Source: Actinobacteria bacterium 21-64-8
GTDB taxonomy: Bacteria > Actinomycetota > Acidimicrobiia > Acidimicrobiales > RAAP-2
Length of the DNA: 5,209 nt
Assembly: GCA_002255315.1 (NCBI GenBank)
Contig: NCBD01000079.1
Coordinates: forward strand, 1 to 5,209
Direction of reading: 5' to 3'
Each line of letters opens with the position of its first letter. Position 1 is the first letter of the stretch. The notes beneath the pieces were generated by a model. It did not search any database. It worked only from the letters and a program-made list of their open reading frames with translations, and was not told the origin of the DNA. This document shows positions 1 to 5,209 of the stretch, one piece after another. Both the position numbers and the translations under genes were made by a program.

Positions 1-322
1 CGAGCACCTTGGGCTGTTCGTCACCGTGATCGTGGTGGCCCACGCCCTTTGGCGCCACCATCGCCGCGCGCAGCGTGTTGCGCAGTTCGCGCCGTTCTTG
101 GTCGTTCATCGTGCGCACCACCACGTCGGCGTGGGGGGCGACCCCTAACACGTCGTCGCGCAGCGTGTCGAGGTGCGGCCAGTTCGCGACCGGTACCACC
201 AACTCGACGCGCGTCGCGTCCTCGCTCACGGTGCCCAAGAATCCGAGCTCGTCGAGGGTGCGCACCAGTTGGGGCTCTTTGAGAGCGCCGAGACGCTGGC
301 GAAGTGGGTTTGGGGGGGTCAC
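1..322 (-). CDS. mrp: Mrp/ApbC-family Fe-S cluster carrier ATPase, N-terminal part (runs off left edge)
   Basis: Only the first 107 codons are in the window. The visible part is the small MIP18/DUF59-like domain that precedes the P-loop ATPase in Mrp (ApbC/NBP35) proteins, which bind and hand over Fe-S clusters in the cytoplasm. Seen: an N-terminal helix with LVRTLDELGFLGTV (residues 19-32), a beta-strand pair around 39-46, and a closing TMNDQERRELRNTLR (71-85). That last stretch matches the segment after DUF59 in actinobacterial Mrp. A His/Gly-rich linker (94-100) then leads toward the expected Walker A motif, which lies outside the window. The cysteine-proline often found in this domain is replaced by Asn47-Trp48-Pro49, and no cysteine occurs in the 107 residues. 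The GTG start at 322-320 has an AAAGGA ribosome-binding site 5 bases upstream. The gene is divergent from a SufR-like regulator. The family is fairly secure; the missing ATPase domain leaves some doubt. Confidence 0.72.
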   Translation of the reverse strand, partial: MTPPNPLRQRLGALKEPQLVRTLDELGFLGTVSEDATRVELVVPVANWPHLDTLRDDVLGVAPHADVVVRTMNDQERRELRNTLRAAMVAPKGVGHHDHGDEQPKVL

Positions 323-327
323 GGCGG

Positions 328-333
328 TCCTTT
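328..333 (-). promoter_or_regulatory. ribosome binding site of mrp
   Basis: On the minus strand AAAGGA lies 5 bases before the GTG at 322. It is the clearest Shine-Dalgarno sequence in the divergent spacer and fixes the mrp start. It partly overlaps the 8-base palindrome TTAGCTAA (332-339), so a protein bound there could also affect access to this site. Confidence 0.6.
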
Positions 334-378
334 AGCTAAGCCCCTTGAGGATACCGTCCGGCTCGGCTACGCGACTCC

Positions 379-384
379 TAGACT
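379..384 (+). promoter_or_regulatory. possible -10 box for leaderless transcription of the SufR-like gene
   Basis: TAGACT fits the actinobacterial TAnnnT -10 pattern and ends 7 bases before the GTG start at 392. Transcription would therefore begin at or next to the start codon. No Shine-Dalgarno sequence precedes this GTG (the run before it is pyrimidine-rich), which agrees with a leaderless mRNA. The -35 region is not recognisable: TTGAGG at 345-350 is too far away (28-base spacer). Confidence 0.4.
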
Positions 385-391
385 TTTTCCT

Positions 392-1102
392 GTGACGGCG
401 CCGAACGAGAACGAACTCGACCCCGCCCTCTTTACCGCGACGGTCACCAGCCTCACGCACTCCTTTGGTGACTCCACGCGGCGCAAGATTTACTTCTACT
501 TACGCGAAAATCCCGGCGCGACCGCCGGCGAGCTCTCGGCGCACTGTGCGGTACACGCCAACGTCGTGCGCCACCACCTCGAAAAGTTGACCGAGGGTGG
601 CTACGTGACCTACGACAACCTTCGTAAGACCACCGTCGGACGTCCCGCGAAGGGCTATCGGGTCGTCGACGAGTCGGTCACCCTCGAAGGATCGATTCGC
701 CGTGACGCGCTGCTGGTGGCGCTGTTGGAAATGGCCCTCGAGCGCTTAGGGCCCGACGCCGCCGAAGCGATGGCCCACGACGTGGGCGTCGAGTACGGGC
801 GCACGCTCTGCGAGGGCGTCACCCCGAGCGAGTCGAATCGCTCGGTGAAAGGTGCGATGAGTTCCATCGCGGGACTGCTCACGGCGCACGGCTTTAACGC
901 GCGCGCCGAAGTCGACGGCCCCGCGAGTTCGGTCGTGTCGGATAACTGCCCCTTTGGCTCCGCGGCCCAACACCACCCGGTGCTGTGCGCGGTGGACCGC
1001 GGACTCATCGCGGGCATGCTCGAGGGCCTCGGCGCCGAGCGCACCGCCGTCACGTTGACCTCGCGCGCGCGCGGTGACGACACCTGTCGCGTCACGGCCT
1101 AG
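392..1102 (+). CDS. SufR-like winged-helix transcriptional regulator with C-terminal cysteine cluster
   Basis: This is a 236-residue cytoplasmic DNA-binding protein. Residues about 18-92 form an ArsR/DeoR-like winged helix: STRRKIYFYLRE is helix 1, GELSAHCAVHANVVRHHLEKL is the turn and recognition helix, and the wing carries GRPAKGYR. The C-terminal half resembles the SufR sensor domain, with a cysteine at 186 (NCPF), one at 199 (HPVLCAVD, giving CX12C) and one at 232 (GDDTC). SufR-type regulators ligate an Fe-S cluster through C-terminal cysteines and repress Fe-S biogenesis genes when the cluster is present; that role here is inferred. The GTG at 392 was chosen because the same frame stays open back to an ATG at 173, but that extension would run through the divergent mrp gene and its protein has no regulator character. 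The stop is 15 bases from the stop of the convergent ccm operon. It could also sense another redox or metal signal. Confidence 0.75.
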   Translation: MTAPNENELDPALFTATVTSLTHSFGDSTRRKIYFYLRENPGATAGELSAHCAVHANVVRHHLEKLTEGGYVTYDNLRKTTVGRPAKGYRVVDESVTLEGSIRRDALLVALLEMALERLGPDAAEAMAHDVGVEYGRTLCEGVTPSESNRSVKGAMSSIAGLLTAHGFNARAEVDGPASSVVSDNCPFGSAAQHHPVLCAVDRGLIAGMLEGLGAERTAVTLTSRARGDDTCRVTA

Positions 1103-1117
1103 GCACCGCTCGACGCC

Positions 1118-1843
1118 TCAGGGCGCGGCGAGTTTGAACTTCACCAGAAACGGCTGGGCGACGGCGAGTTGTCCCGCCGAAGGATGCAACGTCAAGAAGA
1201 TGGCGAATTCGCGCTTCGCGAGCCCGACGTCGCCGGGCGTCGATGCCGCCACGATGGCGTAGTAGAGACGCGTCGCGGGATTACGCGGCGCGAGCGCGAG
1301 CGCCCGCTCCAGCGTTCGCACGCCGAGATTGACGAGGGCGAGCCTATGGTCGGCGCTGCCGGCACTGAAGTCGAGCCAGCCGCTTTGGGTCAGCGCCACC
1401 ACGTTGTTCGCGCGCAGCGCGAGCACCTGTTGGTAGGCGCTCAGGGCCGCGACCACGTCACCGTTGGCGACGTCGGCCTCGGCCTCACTCAACAACGCGG
1501 TGACCTTTTGGGTCGTGTTCAACGAGATCGAGCCAGTGATGGAGTTACCCGCTTGGCGCGGCGACAGCGACGACCAGAGCAGCACCGCCGCCGCGAGCGC
1601 GAACGCGCTGAAGGCGACGACGAGCCAGCGCCCGCGGCGCCGGCGCGCGCGGCGCACACCGGGCTCGTCCATCGCGAGCGCGAGCGCTGCGCGAGCGCGT
1701 TCGAGTGCGGCACGTTCACGAGTTTCGATGTGCGCAAAGTCAACGGCGCTCAACTCACCACGAGCGCGTTCTCGCGTCGCGTCGGCGAGGGACGCCTCGC
1801 GAAGCGCGATCTCGTCGCGCCAGCGCGCCGCGTCCGCACTCAC
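1118..1843 (-). CDS. ccmI: CcmI-like TPR protein of cytochrome c maturation
   Basis: This 241-residue protein probably acts as the apocytochrome c chaperone of the Ccm heme-ligation complex. Seen: a charged alpha-helical stretch (7-58) with the CcmI-type pattern SLAD...RGELSAVDF...RERAALERARAAL; a basic RRARRRRGR (64-72) followed by one membrane helix at about 73-92; then an extracytoplasmic region with TPR-like helices (about 112-228), including AYQQVLALRANNVVAL and LERALALAPRNPATRLYYA. The basic cluster before the helix puts the N-terminus inside the cell. The first membrane helix of classical CcmI is absent. The GTG start at 1843 overlaps the ccmH stop as GTGA. A longer frame reaches back to 1912 but would sit 70 bases inside ccmH and adds a non-family N-terminus. 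This is the last gene of the operon. Family assignment rests on order, layout and the helical motif, since TPR sequence itself is weakly diagnostic. Confidence 0.72.
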   Translation of the reverse strand: MSADAARWRDEIALREASLADATRERARGELSAVDFAHIETRERAALERARAALALAMDEPGVRRARRRRGRWLVVAFSAFALAAAVLLWSSLSPRQAGNSITGSISLNTTQKVTALLSEAEADVANGDVVAALSAYQQVLALRANNVVALTQSGWLDFSAGSADHRLALVNLGVRTLERALALAPRNPATRLYYAIVAASTPGDVGLAKREFAIFLTLHPSAGQLAVAQPFLVKFKLAAP

Positions 1844-2235
1844 CGCCGTCGCCGCCACAGCCGCGCACCACTGGCGACGAGCAAGAGACCCACGAGCACC
1901 GGTCCCAGCCACAAGATCGCGCCGAGCCCCGCCGTCGAAGGACTTAAGAGAATCGAGGTGCCGTAGGTCGCTTCGAGGGAGGTCAAGATGGCGGTGTCAC
2001 TCTCGCCGGCACGAACTTTGCGCTCAATTTCGTGACGCACCGCGATTGCGGCGGTGGCGTTACTTTGCGCGACCGACAGGTCTTCGCACGAGGGACAGCG
2101 TACGAGCGACTCCAAGTGGGCGCTGCGAGCGGCGACACTCACCGAACTCGACTGGTCCGCGACCACGAGACCCGCCACCAGCACCACGGCTCCGAGCCAG
2201 AGCCAGAACGACTGCCACCAGCCACGTCGCGTCAC
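1840..2235 (-). CDS. ccmH: CcmH/CycL-type thiol oxidoreductase for cytochrome c maturation
   Basis: This 131-residue membrane-anchored protein reduces the CxxCH cysteines of apocytochrome c before heme attachment. Seen: an N-terminal membrane helix (about 10-27), then the family core HLESLVRCPSCEDLSVAQSNA (40-60). This carries the redox RCPSC motif and matches the usual LRCPxCQxxSIxxSNA. The three-helix domain continues with EIERKVRAGESDTAILTSLEATYG, and a second membrane helix (about 104-124) ends in LWRRRR. The length fits a stand-alone CcmH without a fused CcmI part. The GTG start at 2235 overlaps the stop of the upstream thioredoxin-like gene (GTGA), and its own TGA overlaps the next start in the same way. 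No strong Shine-Dalgarno is present, so translation probably depends on coupling. The Ser between the cysteines is ordinary variation. Confidence 0.9.
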   Translation of the reverse strand: MTRRGWWQSFWLWLGAVVLVAGLVVADQSSSVSVAARSAHLESLVRCPSCEDLSVAQSNATAAIAVRHEIERKVRAGESDTAILTSLEATYGTSILLSPSTAGLGAILWLGPVLVGLLLVASGARLWRRRR

Positions 2236-2762
2236 GTGCGCACCCGAGCGACGACCGCCTCGAGTTGGCGTGCGGTGGTGGGTCCGAGCAGCGTCGCCAC
2301 GACCCGTCCGTGGCGATCAATGACAATCGTGGTGGGTGGTGAGGTGACCCCGAAGCGATTGGCGAAGACGCCACCGGGGTCAACCAGCGAAGGGTACAGC
2401 GAGCCGTAGTGCTGGGCGAAGGCGCTCGCGGCGCTGAGCGAATCGTTAAAGACGACACCGACGAGCACGACGCCACGGTGACGTTCGTGCCAGGCGAAGG
2501 TGGAGAGTTCGGGTGCTTCGACCCGACACGGTCCGCACCACGAGGCCCAGAAGTTCACGACGACGACGTCACCGCGTTCGCGGGCGAGGGAAAATGATCC
2601 CCCGCCTAATTCGCGTCCCTGCAGCGCGGGCGCACGGTGTCCGAGGAGCGGACTTTGCGTTTCGGTGGCGTTGGTGACGGGGTGGCGCGTCGCGAGCAAG
2701 AGTGAGAGTCCCGCCACGACGACGAGCACCACGAGTGAGGTCACCAGGACGCTGCGTCTCAC
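2232..2762 (-). CDS. ccmG: membrane-anchored thioredoxin-like protein, CcmG/DsbE/ResA type
   Basis: This 176-residue protein supplies reducing power to CcmH and apocytochrome c outside the membrane. Seen: an uncleaved-looking N-terminal anchor (about 4-24, no lipobox or clear cleavage site), then a TlpA/ResA-like fold. The fold opens with GHRAPALQG (41-49) and VVVVNFWASWCGPCRVEAPEL (66-86), with redox cysteines 76 and 79. It continues with VVLVGVVFND (98-107) and a cis-proline loop GVTSPPTTIVIDRHG (138-152). The acidic GVxxxPE feature of proteobacterial CcmG is not kept (TSPPTT), so it looks closer to ResA; the position between ccmF and ccmH supports the CcmG role. The GTG start at 2762 overlaps the ccmF stop as GTGA and has GGAG 8 bases upstream. 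A longer frame reaches 2837 but would overlap ccmF by 79 bases with a non-membrane leader, so it was not used. Confidence 0.88.
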   Translation of the reverse strand: MRRSVLVTSLVVLVVVAGLSLLLATRHPVTNATETQSPLLGHRAPALQGRELGGGSFSLARERGDVVVVNFWASWCGPCRVEAPELSTFAWHERHRGVVLVGVVFNDSLSAASAFAQHYGSLYPSLVDPGGVFANRFGVTSPPTTIVIDRHGRVVATLLGPTTARQLEAVVARVRT

Positions 2763-4717
2763 GAACTCTGCTCCGTGTGGCGGCGACGCACGAACGACAA
2801 CGCCGCGCCTGCGCCCACCATGAGTCCCCCGATCCACAGCCAGGCGAGCAGTGGCTCCACGGTGACGCCCAGCACCACCGAGCCCGCGGGAAGGTTCGAC
2901 TGAATCTGCGCGCCCGAGGTCGACCCGGTTCCCCCCACCGCGTCAAAGGTGACGTAGACGTCGCGCCACAGGGTCGAGTCGATCGCGGGCGTGCCGACGG
3001 TTTGCCCGTTACGTCCGTGAAAGGTGGTGACCGCCGGACGTAGGGGCGCGCCGTCAACGCGAACTTTGAGCTGCGTGGCGTTCAAGAGCGCGTTGTTGAC
3101 GTGCGCGAAGCCGTAAAAGCCAATGACGTGGCCGTTGACGACGGTGCGTTGGCCCGTCGCCAGGGTCACCTCGTGTCGCTCGGCGTAGGTGGTCGAGGTC
3201 ACGATGCCCAGGGCCAAAACGACAATCCCCAGGTGCACCGCCATGCCCCCCGTCGAGGGCGCGCGCCACATCTGGCGCCACGACCCCCGGCGCCGCGCGG
3301 CGACGAAGGTGGTGCGCAGCGTGCGAAGCGCCGCACCCGCGGCCATCACCGATAAAAAAACGGCCACGAGCTCGGGCACGCGCGTGACGTGACGACTCAA
3401 GAGCACCACCACGACGACGAGTGCGACCCACGCACTCGTGCGCAGGCGCGCCCACAACACCGCGGCGTCGGCGCTTCGCCAACTCACGAGGGGCGCGAGC
3501 GCCATTAACGCGAGCAACACCACCGCCAGGGGCGCGGCGATCGAGGCGAAGTAGGGCGTCCCCACGGTCACCTGTGAGCCATTGATTGCTTGGTAGAGCA
3601 GTGGAAAGACCGTACCGAGCAGAACCACCAGCGCGAAGCCCACGAAGATGATGTTGTTCGCGACGAACAGCCCCTCGCGCGAGAGCGGGTGGTCAACGCC
3701 AATGGGCGCGCGCAGTCGATCACCGCGCCAGGCGAGTAGCCCCACCCCGAGCGCGACGACGACGAAGAAAAATCCAATCAAGAGCGGTCCGAGGGTGCTC
3801 GAGGAAAAGGCGTGCACGCTCACGAGCACGCCCGAGCGCGTAAAGAACGTCCCGAGCACCGTCAGCGCGAACGTCGCGACCGCCAACGAAAGATTCCAGA
3901 CTCGAAAGAGACCGCGGCGGTCTTGGACGATGACCGAGTGCACGTACGCGGTCGCAGTCAACCACGGCAACAGGGCGGCATTTTCGACCGGGTCCCAGCC
4001 CCAAAACCCACCCCAGCCGAGTACCTGGTAACTCCACCACGCACCCAACACGATGCCCACCGACAGCGCCCCCCACGCCAGCACCGTCCAACGCCGCTGC
4101 TCGAGCGCCCAGCGTTCGTGTACTCGGCCCGTGATCAACATCGCCACGGCGAAGGCGAAGGGCACACTCATGCCGACAAAGCCGGCGTAGAGCAAGGGCG
4201 GATGCGCCGCGACGAGCGGGTTGTCTTGGAGCAACGCGTTCGGACCGGCTCCTTGCAGGACGTGCGCCGCGTTGTGGATGAAGGGGTCGGCGGGGCCGAC
4301 CATGAGCAGCGTGAAAAAGGCCTGCACGCTAAAGAGCACCAGCGTCGCCCACTGCACGACGCCGTCGTCGCGCTGGCGTCGGTAGTACCAGGTGACCGCG
4401 ACGTTGAGCGAACACTGCAGCAGCACCCAGAGCAACAACGATCCCTCGAGCGCCGACCACATACCCGTCACTGAGTACAACAGCGGCGTAAAGGTGGCGT
4501 TGTTTTCGGCGACGTAGGCGAGCGAAAAGTTGTGCGTGATGAGCGCGATCTGCATTACCAGCACGGCCAGCGCGACGCCGCCCAGCGCGACGAGGGCGTA
4601 GCGAAGCGCGTGACTCGCGCGCGGCGCGCGAAGGGCACGCGCCTGGTCCACGAGACCCGCGAGTGCCCCCGCGCTGCACAGGTAGAGGGCGGCGCGACCC
4701 AGCCAGGTCAAGGTCAT
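2759..4717 (-). CDS. ccmF: CcmF, heme lyase subunit of cytochrome c maturation System I
   Basis: CcmF takes heme from CcmE and joins it to the cysteines of apocytochrome c. It is a polytopic membrane protein of 652 residues, close to the usual length, with roughly 13-15 predicted membrane helices. Seen: the WWD heme-handling motif WGGFWGWDPVEN at 235-246, followed by ALLPWL. Histidines are found at 173 (AAHPPLLYAG), 260 (TAYVH), 302 (VHAFSSSTLG) and 495 (MAVHLGI), which match by context the four conserved CcmF histidines that ligate the CcmE-bound heme and the structural b-heme. A soluble extracytoplasmic region (about 511-615) precedes the final helix (LLAWLWIGGLMVGAGAAL). The ATG start at 4717 overlaps the ccmE stop (ATGA), and the stop overlaps the next start (GTGA). 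It is the only ATG start among the genes here. All key residues are present, so it looks functional. Confidence 0.97.
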   Translation of the reverse strand: MTLTWLGRAALYLCSAGALAGLVDQARALRAPRASHALRYALVALGGVALAVLVMQIALITHNFSLAYVAENNATFTPLLYSVTGMWSALEGSLLLWVLLQCSLNVAVTWYYRRQRDDGVVQWATLVLFSVQAFFTLLMVGPADPFIHNAAHVLQGAGPNALLQDNPLVAAHPPLLYAGFVGMSVPFAFAVAMLITGRVHERWALEQRRWTVLAWGALSVGIVLGAWWSYQVLGWGGFWGWDPVENAALLPWLTATAYVHSVIVQDRRGLFRVWNLSLAVATFALTVLGTFFTRSGVLVSVHAFSSSTLGPLLIGFFFVVVALGVGLLAWRGDRLRAPIGVDHPLSREGLFVANNIIFVGFALVVLLGTVFPLLYQAINGSQVTVGTPYFASIAAPLAVVLLALMALAPLVSWRSADAAVLWARLRTSAWVALVVVVVLLSRHVTRVPELVAVFLSVMAAGAALRTLRTTFVAARRRGSWRQMWRAPSTGGMAVHLGIVVLALGIVTSTTYAERHEVTLATGQRTVVNGHVIGFYGFAHVNNALLNATQLKVRVDGAPLRPAVTTFHGRNGQTVGTPAIDSTLWRDVYVTFDAVGGTGSTSGAQIQSNLPAGSVVLGVTVEPLLAWLWIGGLMVGAGAALSFVRRRHTEQSS

Positions 4718-5193
4718 CGCACGGTGCCGTTGGGCGCCTTCACGCGACGGGGGTGGGCCGCGATGTAGTTCGCCGAGTGCTTCACCATGATCTGGTTCGC
4801 GTCAAAGCGTTGGGCGTGGCTGTTGACGAAGTGGCCAACGACGACGACGGGAATATTGGCCTGAAAGAGCTGGGGCGGCGAACCCGAAGCGCGCACGAAG
4901 ACTCGGTAGCCCCCGCCGCGCATATAGAACGACGCACCCGACGCGGTGCGCGAAATCGTGTGCGCGACGACGACCCCCTCGAGGCGAATGACGTGGGTAC
5001 CGAGCGTCGCGCGATTGGTTTCGGCCTGCGCGACGGTCTCGAAGTAGTTCAAGTTATGTAAGAGTCCCTGGCTCAACAGTGCGACGACCGCCGCGACGAG
5101 CACGACCAAGACGCCCATCGTGCGCCGACGAGATCGGCGCGCGACGTCGGGGAGTGTTACGGGCGAAAGGTCGCCGACCTCAGGGTCGCTCAC
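4714..5193 (-). CDS. ccmE: CcmE, covalent heme chaperone of cytochrome c maturation
   Basis: CcmE binds heme covalently on the outer face of the membrane, receiving it from CcmC and passing it to CcmF. The protein has 159 residues: a cytoplasmic tail ending in basic RRSRRR (19-24), a membrane anchor (about 26-43), and an OB-fold beta-barrel domain (about 47-145). Motifs seen include LEGVVV (71-76), PPQLFQANIPVVVVGHF (106-122) and the heme-binding site MVKHSANY (136-143). His139 is the predicted heme-linking residue and Tyr143 the axial ligand, the HxxxY form rather than the CxxxY variant found in some archaea and Gram-positives. The GTG start at 5193 has GAGG 5 bases upstream. That GTG also overlaps a TGA in an upstream frame, suggesting coupling to a preceding gene. 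The identification is strong from the heme motif and the direct overlap with ccmF. Confidence 0.95.
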   Translation of the reverse strand: MSDPEVGDLSPVTLPDVARRSRRRTMGVLVVLVAAVVALLSQGLLHNLNYFETVAQAETNRATLGTHVIRLEGVVVAHTISRTASGASFYMRGGGYRVFVRASGSPPQLFQANIPVVVVGHFVNSHAQRFDANQIMVKHSANYIAAHPRRVKAPNGTVR

Positions 5194-5209
5194 GTCGACC
5201 TCGCCACCA
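5190..5209 (-). CDS. possible 3' end of a preceding ccm gene (runs off right edge)
   Basis: A minus-strand frame entering from the right edge reads VARST and ends at a TGA (5192-5190) that overlaps the ccmE GTG start as GTGA, the same junction used three more times downstream. In System I operons the gene before ccmE is usually ccmC or a small ccmD-like gene. Five residues cannot identify it, and a chance stop in this frame cannot be excluded. Confidence 0.35.

Larger units (their letters stand above)
323..391. promoter_or_regulatory. shared divergent promoter region between mrp and the SufR-like gene
   Basis: These 69 bases separate the two divergent start codons, so both promoters and any operator must lie here or inside the neighbouring genes. 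Seen: a perfect 8-base palindrome TTAGCTAA at 332-339; a minus-strand TATCCT at 353-348 that could be a -10 box for mrp, though no good -35 stands 17 bases upstream of it; a plus-strand TAGACT at 379-384; and a direct repeat GACT-CCTA-GACT at 373-384. No long inverted repeat of a familiar SufR operator type is evident. Which element binds a regulator is not decided by the sequence. Confidence 0.5.

Noticed and set aside
345..350. TTGAGG as the -35 box of the regulator promoter
   Set aside because: It is 28 bases from TAGACT, and the hexamer at normal spacing from it (TACGCG) is a poor -10.
173..391. An upstream ATG extension of the regulator frame back to 173
   Set aside because: It would overlap 150 bases of the divergent mrp coding region, and its translation shows no family resemblance. 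The GTG at 392 gives a normal-length protein starting just before the winged helix.
655..1095. Minus-strand open frame opposite the regulator
   Set aside because: Ser/Arg/Ala-rich with no domain, antisense to a protein with clear winged-helix and cysteine motifs.
1101..1118. AGGC...GCCT inverted repeat as a terminator
   Set aside because: Only 4 base pairs with a 10-base loop and no T-run on either strand.
1844..1912. Longer N-terminus for the CcmI-like protein, from 1912
   Set aside because: It lies wholly inside ccmH and does not supply the missing first membrane helix. The GTG at 1843 has the same 4-base overlap as its neighbours.
1169..1966. Long plus-strand open frame opposite ccmI and ccmH
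   Set aside because: It is arginine-rich, low-complexity and antisense to a coherent CcmI/CcmH pair; a typical shadow in high-G+C DNA.
1464..2342. Long plus-strand open frame of 292 codons opposite ccmI, ccmH and the end of ccmG
   Set aside because: Arg/Ser/Ala-rich translation with no recognisable domain or membrane segment, fully covered by conserved genes on the other strand.
2763..2837. Longer N-terminus for the thioredoxin-like protein
   Set aside because: It would overlap the ccmF end by 79 bases and place a charged, non-family leader before the membrane anchor. The GTGA-coupled start at 2762 matches the other junctions.
3812..4474. Plus-strand open frame of 220 codons opposite ccmF
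   Set aside because: His/Arg/Gln-rich shadow of the ccmF membrane segments; no family features and no ribosome site.

Overview
The window is G+C-rich (roughly two thirds by eye) and almost entirely coding. It holds two functional blocks. The left part (1-1102) carries a divergent pair: the 5' end of an Mrp/ApbC-type Fe-S carrier ATPase gene on the minus strand, and a SufR-like winged-helix regulator on the plus strand. They share a 69-base spacer. The right part (1118-5209) is a minus-strand run of cytochrome c maturation (System I, Ccm) genes. In transcription order these are ccmE, ccmF, a thioredoxin-fold ccmG/resA-type gene, ccmH and a ccmI-like TPR gene. A possible upstream gene just touches the right edge.

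Organism: high G+C, GTG as the start codon of six of the seven genes, an Mrp whose N-domain ends in an actinobacterial-looking M-x-D-x-x-R-x-x-L-R stretch, and a three-cysteine SufR-like regulator all suggest an actinobacterium. Many actinobacteria use the CcsA/ResB System II instead. A Ccm System I cluster in this setting therefore points to a lineage such as Acidimicrobiia. This placement is an inference from gene content and protein style, not a database result.

How the genes work together: CcmE holds heme covalently outside the membrane. CcmF, a multi-spanning heme lyase, takes the heme and attaches it to the apocytochrome CxxCH motif. The thioredoxin-fold protein and CcmH (RCPSC) keep the cytochrome cysteines reduced, and the CcmI-like TPR protein presents the apocytochrome. 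Every ccm junction in the window is a 4-base stop/start overlap (ATGA or GTGA), so the genes look like one translationally coupled operon whose promoter and earlier genes (probably ccmABC and ccmD) lie beyond the right edge. The ccm operon and the regulator gene converge tail to tail with only 15 bases between their stop codons.

The regulator and mrp probably form an Fe-S homeostasis module: a cluster-sensing repressor divergent from a cluster-carrier gene. No RNA gene, mobile element, CRISPR array or tandem repeat is visible, and there is no gene-free stretch longer than 69 bases. I do not see a previously undescribed system here. The most useful leads are the divergent Fe-S control region and the unusual membrane layout of the CcmH/CcmI pair.
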